Shown here piece by piece: positions 52,847-61,398 of a stretch of 64,000 bases of DNA. Both the position numbers and the translations under genes were made by a program. Numbering within the stretch: position 1 is the stretch's first letter; each line of letters begins with the position of its first letter. Source of the DNA: Leptolinea sp964420995 (GTDB taxonomy: Bacteria; Chloroflexota; Anaerolineae; Anaerolineales; Anaerolineaceae); assembly GCA_964420995.1 (NCBI GenBank), contig CAYQUX010000004.1:122747-186746 (forward strand), read 5' to 3'. The notes beneath the pieces were generated by a model. That model was not told the DNA's origin and did no database searches. It saw only the letters and a program-made list of their open reading frames with translations.

Positions 52847-53878
52847 TCAACGTGCGCCGAGCCAGACGGCATTTAATGCACGCAGGCCGCTGATTTCGCG
52901 CAGGTACTGGGCAGCAACAGAAAAGTATATATCTCCCCGGTCAGAATCGAGACCGTGGTTAGGTAAACCGTCCGCTGCCAGCCACAGATTCCAGTAGGGC
53001 AGATCATAGTCGTGGGCTGTATTGGCCGTCACGGCGTTGATGGAATGATCTCCCTCGATATTATCGATCTTTGAAGACAGGATGGGCAACACCCCGTGGT
53101 CTATGGAGTATTCAACCACCTGACGTAAATATTTCTCATACGCTTCCGCGCTGGCATTTTTCCAGTTCGTACCCATGTTAATGAAGAGTATCGACGGTTT
53201 ATTTACCCGGAACTCACATTCCAGCGGCATCTCGTTCGGCTGGCATAGTTTGGGATCAGACCAGGTGGGATCAAGGATGGAAGTGATGCCAAAACCCTGG
53301 CGAACAGCCACGCCGTCGCGGATGAATTGACCATGGAAGAAATTAATAGTCTCCTGCAAGGACTGGTCGTCATCGGATAGACGGTAGCGGTCTCCATCAA
53401 AAATTCCCAGGAAGACCTCGGGAACCGACTGGCAGTCACCGGCCACGGAAAAATGGTGGGGATCATTGCCCATCAACAGGCCGCGCTGATAGATTTCTTT
53501 CGCGCGTGTGCTGACCGTCGGGATAATGGGCGCCTGTCCCCAGCCTTTGGCCGTCAGACTATTCTCCGGTGTGGGGCTTGGGCCGGGTGTAAGGGTTGGA
53601 ACGATGATCTGTGTGGCCGTGGGTGATGGCTGGATCACAGGTGCGGTCGGCGGCACCGGTGGATTGGTTGGCGCGGTCGTGGGCGACGGCAAGGCGGCAG
53701 ACATCGTCTGCACCTGGGCGGCAACCATCGTCTGTTGCGCGCCAAGCGTGGCTACCTGTTGGGCAATCGACGTCTGCATGACAGCCGTCGGATTCTGTTG
53801 AAGTCCGACTGCCTGTCCAATGGTTGAACAACCGGAAAGAGACAATAAAGGAAAGATCAATAAGATGGTTCGATTCAT
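52847..53878 (-). CDS. SGNH-like lipoprotein, paralogue of the 49.8-kb gene
   Basis: A 343-residue predicted lipoprotein: lipobox LSGC with Cys17, followed by a Gln/Ala/Thr/Pro stalk (25-100). Residues about 110-343 parallel the other lipoprotein (RAKEIYQRGLLMG, VAGDCQSV, LECEFRVNKPSIL, LPILSSKIDNIEGDHSIN, HDYDLPYWN). The position of DGFHIS there is GDIYFS here, so the catalytic His is missing and this copy may be inactive or a binding partner. It ends shortly after this domain with no propeller. First gene of the cluster leading to the ACP. Confidence 0.77.
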   Translation of the reverse strand: MNRTILLIFPLLSLSGCSTIGQAVGLQQNPTAVMQTSIAQQVATLGAQQTMVAAQVQTMSAALPSPTTAPTNPPVPPTAPVIQPSPTATQIIVPTLTPGPSPTPENSLTAKGWGQAPIIPTVSTRAKEIYQRGLLMGNDPHHFSVAGDCQSVPEVFLGIFDGDRYRLSDDDQSLQETINFFHGQFIRDGVAVRQGFGITSILDPTWSDPKLCQPNEMPLECEFRVNKPSILFINMGTNWKNASAEAYEKYLRQVVEYSIDHGVLPILSSKIDNIEGDHSINAVTANTAHDYDLPYWNLWLAADGLPNHGLDSDRGDIYFSVAAQYLREISGLRALNAVWLGAR

Positions 53879-54476
53879 AACCCGCCAATTCTAATACATA
53901 AATGCACAGTGAACAGATGAACAGCCGCGCAGGATAATCCCGTATAATGCCTGTGAAATATTGAATTGACTCGGTATTTCGCAGGTGGTACTATGTGCGT
54001 ACCTCAACGAATAAATTGTATTGTTTTCTACTTGATTACATTTTCTAAAAAGAAATACCCCTGATCTGTCCATACCCCCACCAGGATTTCTCCCCCTGAT
54101 GGTCGGATTGTGGAGTACCTTAATGGTACATTGAGGTGCAAATCTCTGCGACAGTGCAGAGATTTGCATTTAATACAAGGATGATCACAGTACCTCATCA
54201 AAAATTAACTTGCCCTTTATTGGTTCCATTCCGGCAATTACTGTACACTTGTTATTACTCCACGCAAGCAAACAGTTTTGCAGGCTGCCGTCACCGTTTC
54301 CATTTTCCATAGAAAAGCCTGAATTTCCGTACAAAAACAGGATTTATGCGGAAACCAAAAGTTTTTTCTCACAACCCGTTCGCAGGCAATGGTAAGCCAC
54401 AATGCCAGGGTGGATCCAAAAACATGCTGGCTTTTAATCGTATGTTGATTACCAGATCGTACCAGGGGGTAAAACC
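53879..54476. other. Non-coding stretch between divergent genes
   Basis: About 600 bp without a convincing gene. It contains a perfect 12-bp stem with a 6-nt loop at 54138-54167 (GCAAATCTCTGC and its complement) with no T tract. The stem's inner part AATCTCTGC/GCAGAGATT could be an operator or small-RNA hairpin. The rest is featureless. Confidence 0.45.
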
Positions 54477-57400
54477 GTGAATCTTTCTTACGCGAATGCC
54501 CTGGTTGTTTCAGCGCTGACTACTTTTACACTCGCTATAATGGCCCTGCAGCGCAGAAAAATGTCTGGCGCAATTGAACTCTGTACCTTGCTAGTGGGTC
54601 TGGCCATCTGGTCATTCATGTACGCCCTGAGATGGATAACAAATAACACATCCAGCATGATCATCTGGTTGAACCTGAGTTATACAGGCATGGTTATGGC
54701 GCCTGCGGCAATGGTCTTATTCGCCCAAAAATTTGCCCACCGCGCGCCCTATAAACTTCGGCAGATCTCACTATTCGCCATCGAACCTATAATTACCCTC
54801 TTGTTGATCTGGACGGACCCATATTTCGGGTTGTTTTTCGGCGGAATGCGAAGCATAAATTCTGTTTTTTCCGGCGGTTTATGGTTCTGGTTCAACACCC
54901 TCTATTCCTTTGCGTTAATGTTATACGCGATCATTATCCTTTGTAAATACACCCAGACAGCCCCTGCAATCGGGAAGCACCAGGCACATATCATCTTGCT
55001 GGGATTTCTTTTCCCCATTGTGATTTGCCTCGTCGAAGTAGCCGGTTTTTCTCCCTTCCCGCAGGTGGATATCACCCCCCTTTCTTTTATCATCAGTGGG
55101 ATACTGGTTGTATATGGATTTCTCTATTACAACCTGCTGGACGTTGCGCCCATCGCTTATTCCAAACTGATCCATACCTCCAATGATGGACTGGTTGTAA
55201 TCGATAAAAATTACCGGCTGGTGGATGTCAATCCGGCTGGCAGGAAGATTTTTGGGATTGCAGATGATTACCTGGGGAAAAACGTAAAGGATATTCTGGC
55301 GGACTGGCCGGAAATTCTTTCTGCGCTGGATGAAAATATTGAATCCTCTCTGCTGGTTCACGCAGAAAAACATGACAAACGCGTATACGAAGTCTCCATA
55401 ATCCATATCGAAGATTCATCAAAACGCACTGAAGGCTGGTTTCTACTTTGCCACGATGTAACTACCTTTAAGAACACCGAAAAAGCCCTTACCGCTTCAG
55501 AAAACAAAATTCGCTCCCTGTTCCAATCACTGACGGACATAGTCCTGGTTATAGATAAAGATGGAAAGTACCTGGAGATCGCGCCGACCAATCCTCAGGT
55601 GAGTGAATTTGATCCATTGCGGGTAAAAGGAAAGACCATTTACGATGTCTTTCCGGATAAAGTGTCGCAGCAAATCCTGGAGAGTATTCACAGAGCGCTG
55701 GAAACAAATTCGTTAATCCAGATTGATTATCCGGTGATGGTTGGAAACAGGGAGATGTGGTTTTCGGGAAATGTCTCCCCGCTTACCAGCGAATCCGTCA
55801 TCTGGTTGGCGCGCGATATCACAGAGCGCCGGCAATTGGAACAGTCCATCAGGGAGAATGAAACCCGGTTGGCCATGGCACAGAGTATTGCCCATGTGGG
55901 AAGCTGGGAATTCAATACCACAACGGGTGAATTCTGGGCATCGCCTGAATACCGAAAAATTCTGGGGATTTCCCCCGAAGCCGCCATCTCGTCAATGGAC
56001 GATATGAAACAATTCATAGAGATCAAAGAAGGCGCTGACCTTTCACAACGAATGCGTGATTGGACGGATCATCTTGTGTCGTTTGATGAGGTTATCGAAA
56101 TCTTCCGTTCTGGAGATAAAGAACCGCTCATAATTCATGTCATCGCCAACCTGATCCTTGATTCAGAAGAAAGACCGATCAAAGTAAGCGGGGTCATTCA
56201 GGACATAACCACCCAAAAACGTGTGGAACAGGTGTTGGAAGAACGTATGACGGCGCTGACCCGGCCGTTGGATTCTCCCGGTGATATCAGTTTGAATGTT
56301 CTGTTCAATATAGAGGAACTTCAAAAATTGCAGGATGATTTTGCCGACGCGCATGGTGTGGCTTCGTTAATCACCGATGTGGATGGAAAACCGATCACCC
56401 GTGCCAGCAATTTCTGCCGCCTGTGCGATGAATTCATCCGCAAGGACCCGGTTGGCGGCCTTGAATGTGAAATAATTGACAGTGAAGTCTGCCATTCCAT
56501 CAAAGATAATACGGTGATGATTCCCTGTCCAAATGTTGGTTTGGTGCATGCGGGTGCGCCTATCATGGTGGAAGGCAAGGTGCTGGCCAATTGGTTAATC
56601 GGTCAGATCCGAACCGAAAACTCCGACGAAGCTCTTGTGAGAGATTACATCAAGAAATTGAATCTTAATGAAGATGAGGCATTGAGAGCCTATCGGGAAA
56701 GCCTTTGTATTGATAGTGAAAAATTTGCCGCCATTGTTCAACTGTTATTCACCATTTCCACCCAGCTTTCTAAAGCCGCCTTCCAGAATATCCAGCAGGC
56801 GAGATTCATAACTGAACGCAAACAGGCAGAGGAAGCCCTGCGCGTTTCTGAGAACAAACTGCGGTCTCTCTTCAAAGCCATGACGGACGTTATTATCATA
56901 TATGACTCCTCTGGCAAATATCGTGAAATCGCCCCGACTGGTTCACAACGGTATTTCAGGCCTCCCTCAGAATTGCTTAACAGAACCATCACCGATGTTT
57001 TTCCGCCAGAAATTGCCTCTCTTTTTATGAGAACCATTCACCAAACCCTGGCCACCAATGAAATGACGAGGGTTGACTACAGTCTGACCATTGGAGGACA
57101 GGAGTACTGGTTCTCCGCCAATGTCTCACCGTTGACGGAGGATAGCGTCATCTGGGTGGCGCATGACATCAGCGATAGAAAGAAAATCGAAGATTCCCTG
57201 CATTACCAGAGCAATCATGATATTTTGACCGGCCTGTACAACCGTCAGTATTATGAAACAGAAATCGAACGCCTGCAGCGATCGCGTTTGTTTCCCATCA
57301 GCATGCTGGTTATGGATGTGGACGGGTTGAAATGGGTGAATGATCACCACGGCCATAATGCCGGTGATGAGCTTCTTCAACGTGTTTCAGGTATTCTAAA

Positions 57401-57692
57401 ATCCGCATTTCGTCCAGAGGATATGGTCGCCCGTATGGGCGGTGATGAATTTGTGGTCATTCTTCCCGAAACCGATGAACCGGCTGCCCGTCAAGCCATG
57501 ACACGCCTGGAAGCCATTCTGGCAAAGCATAATCAATTGTATCCGGCAGACCAGACTATCGGTCTTTCAATAGGAATTGCCACCGGGGGACAGGGTATTT
57601 TGCTTTCGGAAGTTTTTAAAGTTGCCGACCAGGACATGTATCTGAAGAAGAATAGAAAAAAAGAGCTGGCTGCCAGACAGGGCAAGATTTAA
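54477..57692 (+). CDS. 7TM / PAS / PocR / PAS / GGDEF diguanylate cyclase
   Basis: A 1071-residue membrane-bound predicted diguanylate cyclase. An N-terminal seven-helix region (about 1-220) matches the histidine-kinase 7TM type. PAS domains follow at about 225-335, 345-455 and 465-580, then a PocR sensory domain at about 605-775 (GVASLITDVDGKPITRASNF, CRLCDEF, CHSIKDN, PCPNVGLVHAGAPI), another PAS at 790-900, and GGDEF at 910-1065 (ARMGGDEFVVILPE) with RPED five residues before. PocR domains sense small organics such as propanediol in known cases. GTG start with GGGGG upstream. The Cys pattern suggests a bound metal or cluster, as an inference. Confidence 0.92.
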   Translation: MNLSYANALVVSALTTFTLAIMALQRRKMSGAIELCTLLVGLAIWSFMYALRWITNNTSSMIIWLNLSYTGMVMAPAAMVLFAQKFAHRAPYKLRQISLFAIEPIITLLLIWTDPYFGLFFGGMRSINSVFSGGLWFWFNTLYSFALMLYAIIILCKYTQTAPAIGKHQAHIILLGFLFPIVICLVEVAGFSPFPQVDITPLSFIISGILVVYGFLYYNLLDVAPIAYSKLIHTSNDGLVVIDKNYRLVDVNPAGRKIFGIADDYLGKNVKDILADWPEILSALDENIESSLLVHAEKHDKRVYEVSIIHIEDSSKRTEGWFLLCHDVTTFKNTEKALTASENKIRSLFQSLTDIVLVIDKDGKYLEIAPTNPQVSEFDPLRVKGKTIYDVFPDKVSQQILESIHRALETNSLIQIDYPVMVGNREMWFSGNVSPLTSESVIWLARDITERRQLEQSIRENETRLAMAQSIAHVGSWEFNTTTGEFWASPEYRKILGISPEAAISSMDDMKQFIEIKEGADLSQRMRDWTDHLVSFDEVIEIFRSGDKEPLIIHVIANLILDSEERPIKVSGVIQDITTQKRVEQVLEERMTALTRPLDSPGDISLNVLFNIEELQKLQDDFADAHGVASLITDVDGKPITRASNFCRLCDEFIRKDPVGGLECEIIDSEVCHSIKDNTVMIPCPNVGLVHAGAPIMVEGKVLANWLIGQIRTENSDEALVRDYIKKLNLNEDEALRAYRESLCIDSEKFAAIVQLLFTISTQLSKAAFQNIQQARFITERKQAEEALRVSENKLRSLFKAMTDVIIIYDSSGKYREIAPTGSQRYFRPPSELLNRTITDVFPPEIASLFMRTIHQTLATNEMTRVDYSLTIGGQEYWFSANVSPLTEDSVIWVAHDISDRKKIEDSLHYQSNHDILTGLYNRQYYETEIERLQRSRLFPISMLVMDVDGLKWVNDHHGHNAGDELLQRVSGILKSAFRPEDMVARMGGDEFVVILPETDEPAARQAMTRLEAILAKHNQLYPADQTIGLSIGIATGGQGILLSEVFKVADQDMYLKKNRKKELAARQGKI

Positions 57693-57766
57693 GTTCTGCT
57701 CACTGGAAAATCCATTCATATTGTTCCTGAAAAAAATAACACGATTTTTCTTCATGTCAGGTGTTA

Positions 57767-57826
57767 TGTAAAGCTCACTTGACATTTGTGTTCGTTTGTT
57801 TATAATAATGTAAAGCTAGCTTTACA
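57767..57826 (+). promoter_or_regulatory. Strong promoter with two XRE operator sites
   Basis: -35 TTGACA (57779-57784), a 16-base spacer and -10 TATAAT (57801-57806). An 18-bp perfect palindrome TGTAAAGCTAGCTTTACA covers the start point (57809-57826). A half-conserved second copy, TGTAAAGCTCACTTGACA (57767-57784), overlaps the -35. Confidence 0.87.
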
Positions 57827-57835
57827 AAGGAGTTT

Positions 57836-58060
57836 ATGAAAAACAAACTGGAACAATTGCGAACCCTTGCCGGACTGACACAACAGGAACTGGCGGACAG
57901 GGTGGACGTCTCCCGGCAGACCATCATTTCACTGGAAAACGGTCGCTACAACCCATCCATACTGCTGGCCTTTCGCCTGGCACGGCTGTTTCAACAGCCC
58001 ATTGAAAGTATTTTTATTTATGAAGATGAGGATTTAGAAAATGAAGAAACAAACCAGTGA
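57836..58060 (+). CDS. Small XRE-family (YozG-like) regulator
   Basis: A 74-residue protein that is one HTH: LRTLAGLTQQELADRVDVSR, QTIISLENGRYNPSILLAFRLA. Such small regulators normally repress their own operon. AAAGGAG lies before the ATG. The paired operator and the next gene, overlapping by 20 bp, form a typical regulator/membrane-protein unit. Confidence 0.94.
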   Translation: MKNKLEQLRTLAGLTQQELADRVDVSRQTIISLENGRYNPSILLAFRLARLFQQPIESIFIYEDEDLENEETNQ

Positions 58061-58490
58061 CAATTCCCGCCGGATTTTCGGATGGATCATGTTGACCGCC
58101 GGCGTGGTAATTTTCATCGCGGGCATTTTGCTGCGTTCTTTGGTTCCCGGCACCATAGCAGACACCCGCCTTCTGGAAGGTCTTGGCATATTCATTGCCA
58201 GCGTGGGGATCATCCCCACCGTGCAAGATATCATCGCCCGCAGGAATCCCACAGCCGCCCGCCGCAACAGGCTTGCCGAAACGGACGAACGCGCCATTGC
58301 CCTTCGGAATCAGGCGGCTTATCCTGCCTTTATTGTTTCAAGCGTTTTAACCAGTCTTGTACTGATCGTTTATTCTGCCATGACTCGCGGCCAGAGCGGA
58401 TTTGATTTCCTCTGGGTCTCGCTGGCGGGACTGGTGATCATACCGATCGTGGTCTTTGTAATCCTGGCGAATTTTCAGGAGAGGTCTTGA
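58041..58490 (+). CDS. Four-helix membrane protein co-expressed with the XRE regulator
   Basis: A 149-residue protein with two N-terminal membrane segments (about 12-32, 44-62), a charged middle (RRNRLAETDERAIALRNQAA) and two more (about 93-112, 121-143). The DERAIALRNQAA motif and layout match the DUF2178-like proteins that often accompany YozG-type regulators; this is recalled, not searched. It begins within the XRE gene, so the two are co-translated. Role unknown. Confidence 0.82.
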   Translation: MKKQTSDNSRRIFGWIMLTAGVVIFIAGILLRSLVPGTIADTRLLEGLGIFIASVGIIPTVQDIIARRNPTAARRNRLAETDERAIALRNQAAYPAFIVSSVLTSLVLIVYSAMTRGQSGFDFLWVSLAGLVIIPIVVFVILANFQERS

Positions 58491-58541
58491 ACTCAATGGG
58501 GGATGGTCACATAATGCAAGAAGCATAATTGGCGGGAAATT

Positions 58542-58577
58542 GAAAAAAAGCCCTCCCTTGATAAATAAAGGGAGGGC
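58542..58577 (-). terminator. Terminator of the sugar ABC operon
   Basis: On the minus strand a perfect 10-bp stem (GCCCTCCCTT and complement) with an 8-nt loop is followed by a run of seven or eight T. Confidence 0.93.
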
Positions 58578-58597
58578 CAGGTGAAGTGTTAAAACTC

Positions 58598-59782
58598 TTA
58601 TTTGGCCCGGTTGCGGGTGGCCACATCGAAAATGACCGCCGCGGTCAACACGAGACCTCTGATCACGTATTGCAGGGCAATACCGGTACCCATGAGCTGC
58701 ATACCATTCTGCAGTGACATCATCACCAGAGCACCGATGATGGCGCCCATGATCTTGCCAATACCGCCGCCGGCAGACACACCACCGATGTAACAGGCGG
58801 CAATGGCATCCATTTCAAACAGGTTGCCTGCCGTGGTGGTGGCCGATTTCAAGCGGGAGGCAAACAGGATGCCTGAGAGAGCGGAAAGCATGCCCATGGA
58901 ACCAAAGACAAGATACAGGATCTTGCTGACAGAGATACCGCTTAATTCCGCCGCTTCGGGATTACCTCCAACGGCATAGATATGCCGCCCGACGACCGTT
59001 TTGTTGGCCACAAAATCATAGAAAGCGGCCACGATCAAAACAATGATCAACGTCCAGGAGAAACCCTGGTAACTGGCCAGGATCCAGGAAATGGAACCAA
59101 CCAGCAGGGAGATGATCAACAGTTTCATGATGAACATTTCTGTCGGCAAGACCTCAAACCCATACGCCTGCTTCTTTTTGCGGCCGCGTAGTTCATTGAA
59201 GACAAAGGCAATAATGGCAATCACGCCAAGCAATAGAGAGACTTTATGAATTCCAGGCAGGAAGGCGTCTCCGCCAAAATCGGGGATGAATCCGTTGCCG
59301 ATGGCATTGAATGTTTCATCGGGGATGATGATCGTACCGGTAGCTTCTGTCACCAACAGGATAAGACCGCGGTAGGCCAACCATCCGGCCATCGACGCGA
59401 CAAATGCCGGGATCTTTAACTTGGCCACCATGAATCCGGTCAATAAACCGGCCAGGATGCCAAAGAAAAGGGTCATGGGGATGACGATATATACCGGCAT
59501 ACTCCACTGCGTCATGGCAATGGCCGCCACAGCACCCAGGAAACCGGCCAGGAACCCGACGGACAGGTCGATCTGACGGGTCACAATGACCATCATCATG
59601 CCGACGGCCAAAACCGCAATATAACCCATTTGATTCACCAGGTTACTGATGTTACGGGCGGAAACAAAGGTGCCGTTTGTAGTCACGGCAAAGATCACAA
59701 TGATCACAAAAAGCGCGATATACATACCGTATTCACGGATGTTCTGCGCGACAACTTTCTTTAGACTACTCGTGAAAGACAT
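58598..59782 (-). CDS. mmsB: Monosaccharide ABC transporter permease (MmsB/GguB-like)
   Basis: A 394-residue BPD_transp_2-type permease with about 10 hydrophobic segments. The family motifs are GGNPEAAELSGISVSKILYL and GIGKIMGAIIGALVM, in the spirit of XylH/GguB. It carries an insertion of charged residues (NELRGRKKKQAYGFEVLP) between helices, as in the longer GguB group. It forms the channel for the sugar delivered by the duplicated binding protein. 11 bp after the ATPase gene; last of the operon. Confidence 0.92.
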   Translation of the reverse strand: MSFTSSLKKVVAQNIREYGMYIALFVIIVIFAVTTNGTFVSARNISNLVNQMGYIAVLAVGMMMVIVTRQIDLSVGFLAGFLGAVAAIAMTQWSMPVYIVIPMTLFFGILAGLLTGFMVAKLKIPAFVASMAGWLAYRGLILLVTEATGTIIIPDETFNAIGNGFIPDFGGDAFLPGIHKVSLLLGVIAIIAFVFNELRGRKKKQAYGFEVLPTEMFIMKLLIISLLVGSISWILASYQGFSWTLIIVLIVAAFYDFVANKTVVGRHIYAVGGNPEAAELSGISVSKILYLVFGSMGMLSALSGILFASRLKSATTTAGNLFEMDAIAACYIGGVSAGGGIGKIMGAIIGALVMMSLQNGMQLMGTGIALQYVIRGLVLTAAVIFDVATRNRAK

Positions 59783-59793
59783 GGTGGGCCTCC

Positions 59794-61314
59794 TTAATCC
59801 GTTGCCAATTTCATAATTTTTTCCTGGGTTGCTTCCTCAATCGGCAACTCACCTGTGATTCTTCCGGAGGAAAGGACATAAATACGGTCGCTCATTCCCA
59901 GTACTTCCAGTAATTCGGATGAGATCATAATGATGCTCATGCCCTGCTTTACCAACCGGGTCATGATGGTGTAGATCTCATACTTCGCGCCAACATCAAT
60001 ACCCCGGGTTGGTTCATCCAGGATCAACACGTCCGGCTTGACAAACAGCCATTTACCAACAGAAACCTTTTGCTGGTTGCCGCCGCTCAGGTTTCCCACA
60101 AGCTGTTCAATGGTCGGTGTCTTGATGTTCAGGTCGCTCTTATAACCGGTGGCCACCTTGACTTCAGCGTTATTATCAACAATCCCGTTGCTGGCGATCT
60201 CCAAAAGATTGGCCAGAGTAATATTCTGTTTGACATCCTGAATCAGGATCAGGCCATCTGTTTTCCGGTCTTCGGTCACATAGGCTATTTTGGCATCAAT
60301 GGCATCACTTGGTGAATGGAACTCTTTCTTTTTTCCTTTCAGGAAAAGTTCCCCGCTCACCCGGTAATGGTCCGGGTTCCCAAAAATGCTCAACGCCAGT
60401 TCCGTGCGCCCTGACCCCATTAATCCCGCCAGTCCGATCACTTCCCCCTTTTTGACATGGAAATTGATATCACGCAGGATTTGCCGGCCCAGTGATGTAT
60501 TGTAGGCATTCCAGTTCTTGACTTCCAGAACAATCTCGTCGGAAGGTTTATGGTCTCTGGGCGGGTATACATTGTTGATTTCGCGACCCACCATGTGTTT
60601 GATCAATATTGCCTCAGAGACTTCGCCCGCTCTGGCGTTCAAGGTGCAGATGGTTTTTCCATCGCGCAGAACGGTGACGGTATCGGCAATGTTGATGACT
60701 TCCTTCAATTTATGAGAGATGAGTACACAGGTAACCCCATGTTTTTTTAGATCGCGCAGGAGTGTGAACAGGTTTTCACAATCGTCCTCGTTCAGGGCGG
60801 ATGTGGGTTCGTCAAGTATCAAGAGTTTTACATTCTTGCTCAATGCTTTGGCGATTTCCACCAGTTGCTGCTTGCCCACACCAAGGTCTTTTACCATCGT
60901 AGCCGGGTTAATATCCAGGCGTACACGCTTGAGCATTTCACCGGCCTGTTTTATGGTTTCGTCCCAGTCAATTACAGTTCCATTGCCGATCTCATGACCC
61001 AGGAAGATATTCTCGTACACGGTCATTTCCGGTACCAATGCCATTTCCTGGTAAATAATGGCGATTCCGGCTTTTTCACTATCGGCAATACCACCGAATT
61101 TCTGTTCCCTGCCATTGAAGAGGATATCCCCGGAATACGTTCCGTGTGGATACACCCCACTCAAAACTTTCATCAGCGTGGATTTCCCGGCGCCGTTTTC
61201 ACCGACCAGACAGTGGATTTCATCTTCTGCAACCTGAAAGGTGACATTATTAAGGGCTTTAACACCGGGGAATTCCTTGCTAATACCCTTCATTTCCAGA
61301 ATTGGAGTGGTCAT
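59794..61314 (-). CDS. mmsA: Monosaccharide ABC transporter ATPase (MmsA/GguA-like)
   Basis: A 506-residue double-ATPase of the sugar-import CUT2 type. First half: Walker A GENGAGKSTLMK, signature LGVGKQQLVEIAKAL, Walker B LLILDEPTSAL. Second half: degenerate Walker A GLMGSGRTELAL, intact signature NLSGGNQQKVSVGKWL and Walker B DVLILDEPTRGIDVGA. The asymmetry is normal for CUT2. It follows the binding-protein gene by 84 bp, with a hairpin in the gap. Confidence 0.94.
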   Translation of the reverse strand: MTTPILEMKGISKEFPGVKALNNVTFQVAEDEIHCLVGENGAGKSTLMKVLSGVYPHGTYSGDILFNGREQKFGGIADSEKAGIAIIYQEMALVPEMTVYENIFLGHEIGNGTVIDWDETIKQAGEMLKRVRLDINPATMVKDLGVGKQQLVEIAKALSKNVKLLILDEPTSALNEDDCENLFTLLRDLKKHGVTCVLISHKLKEVINIADTVTVLRDGKTICTLNARAGEVSEAILIKHMVGREINNVYPPRDHKPSDEIVLEVKNWNAYNTSLGRQILRDINFHVKKGEVIGLAGLMGSGRTELALSIFGNPDHYRVSGELFLKGKKKEFHSPSDAIDAKIAYVTEDRKTDGLILIQDVKQNITLANLLEIASNGIVDNNAEVKVATGYKSDLNIKTPTIEQLVGNLSGGNQQKVSVGKWLFVKPDVLILDEPTRGIDVGAKYEIYTIMTRLVKQGMSIIMISSELLEVLGMSDRIYVLSSGRITGELPIEEATQEKIMKLATD

Positions 61315-61348
61315 ATTTGCTCCAGCCTAATTGCGATAATAAAGTGCA

Positions 61349-61380
61349 AGAATGGTGATGGCTTTCGCCATCACCATTCT
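61349..61380 (-). promoter_or_regulatory. Intercistronic hairpin with GAAA tetraloop
   Basis: On the transcribed strand a perfect 14-bp stem (AGAATGGTGATGGC and complement) is closed by GAAA. Only a broken T tract follows, so it is more likely a partial terminator or a 3' stabiliser that lets the binding protein be made in excess over ATPase and permease. Confidence 0.75.
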
Positions 61381-61398
61381 TTAATTTCCAGAAACGAA

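Noticed and set aside
53891..54395. Two small frames (92 and 61 residues) in the 600-bp gap before the 7TM protein
   Set aside because: No ribosome-binding site, no recognisable domain, and one runs through the 12-bp hairpin.
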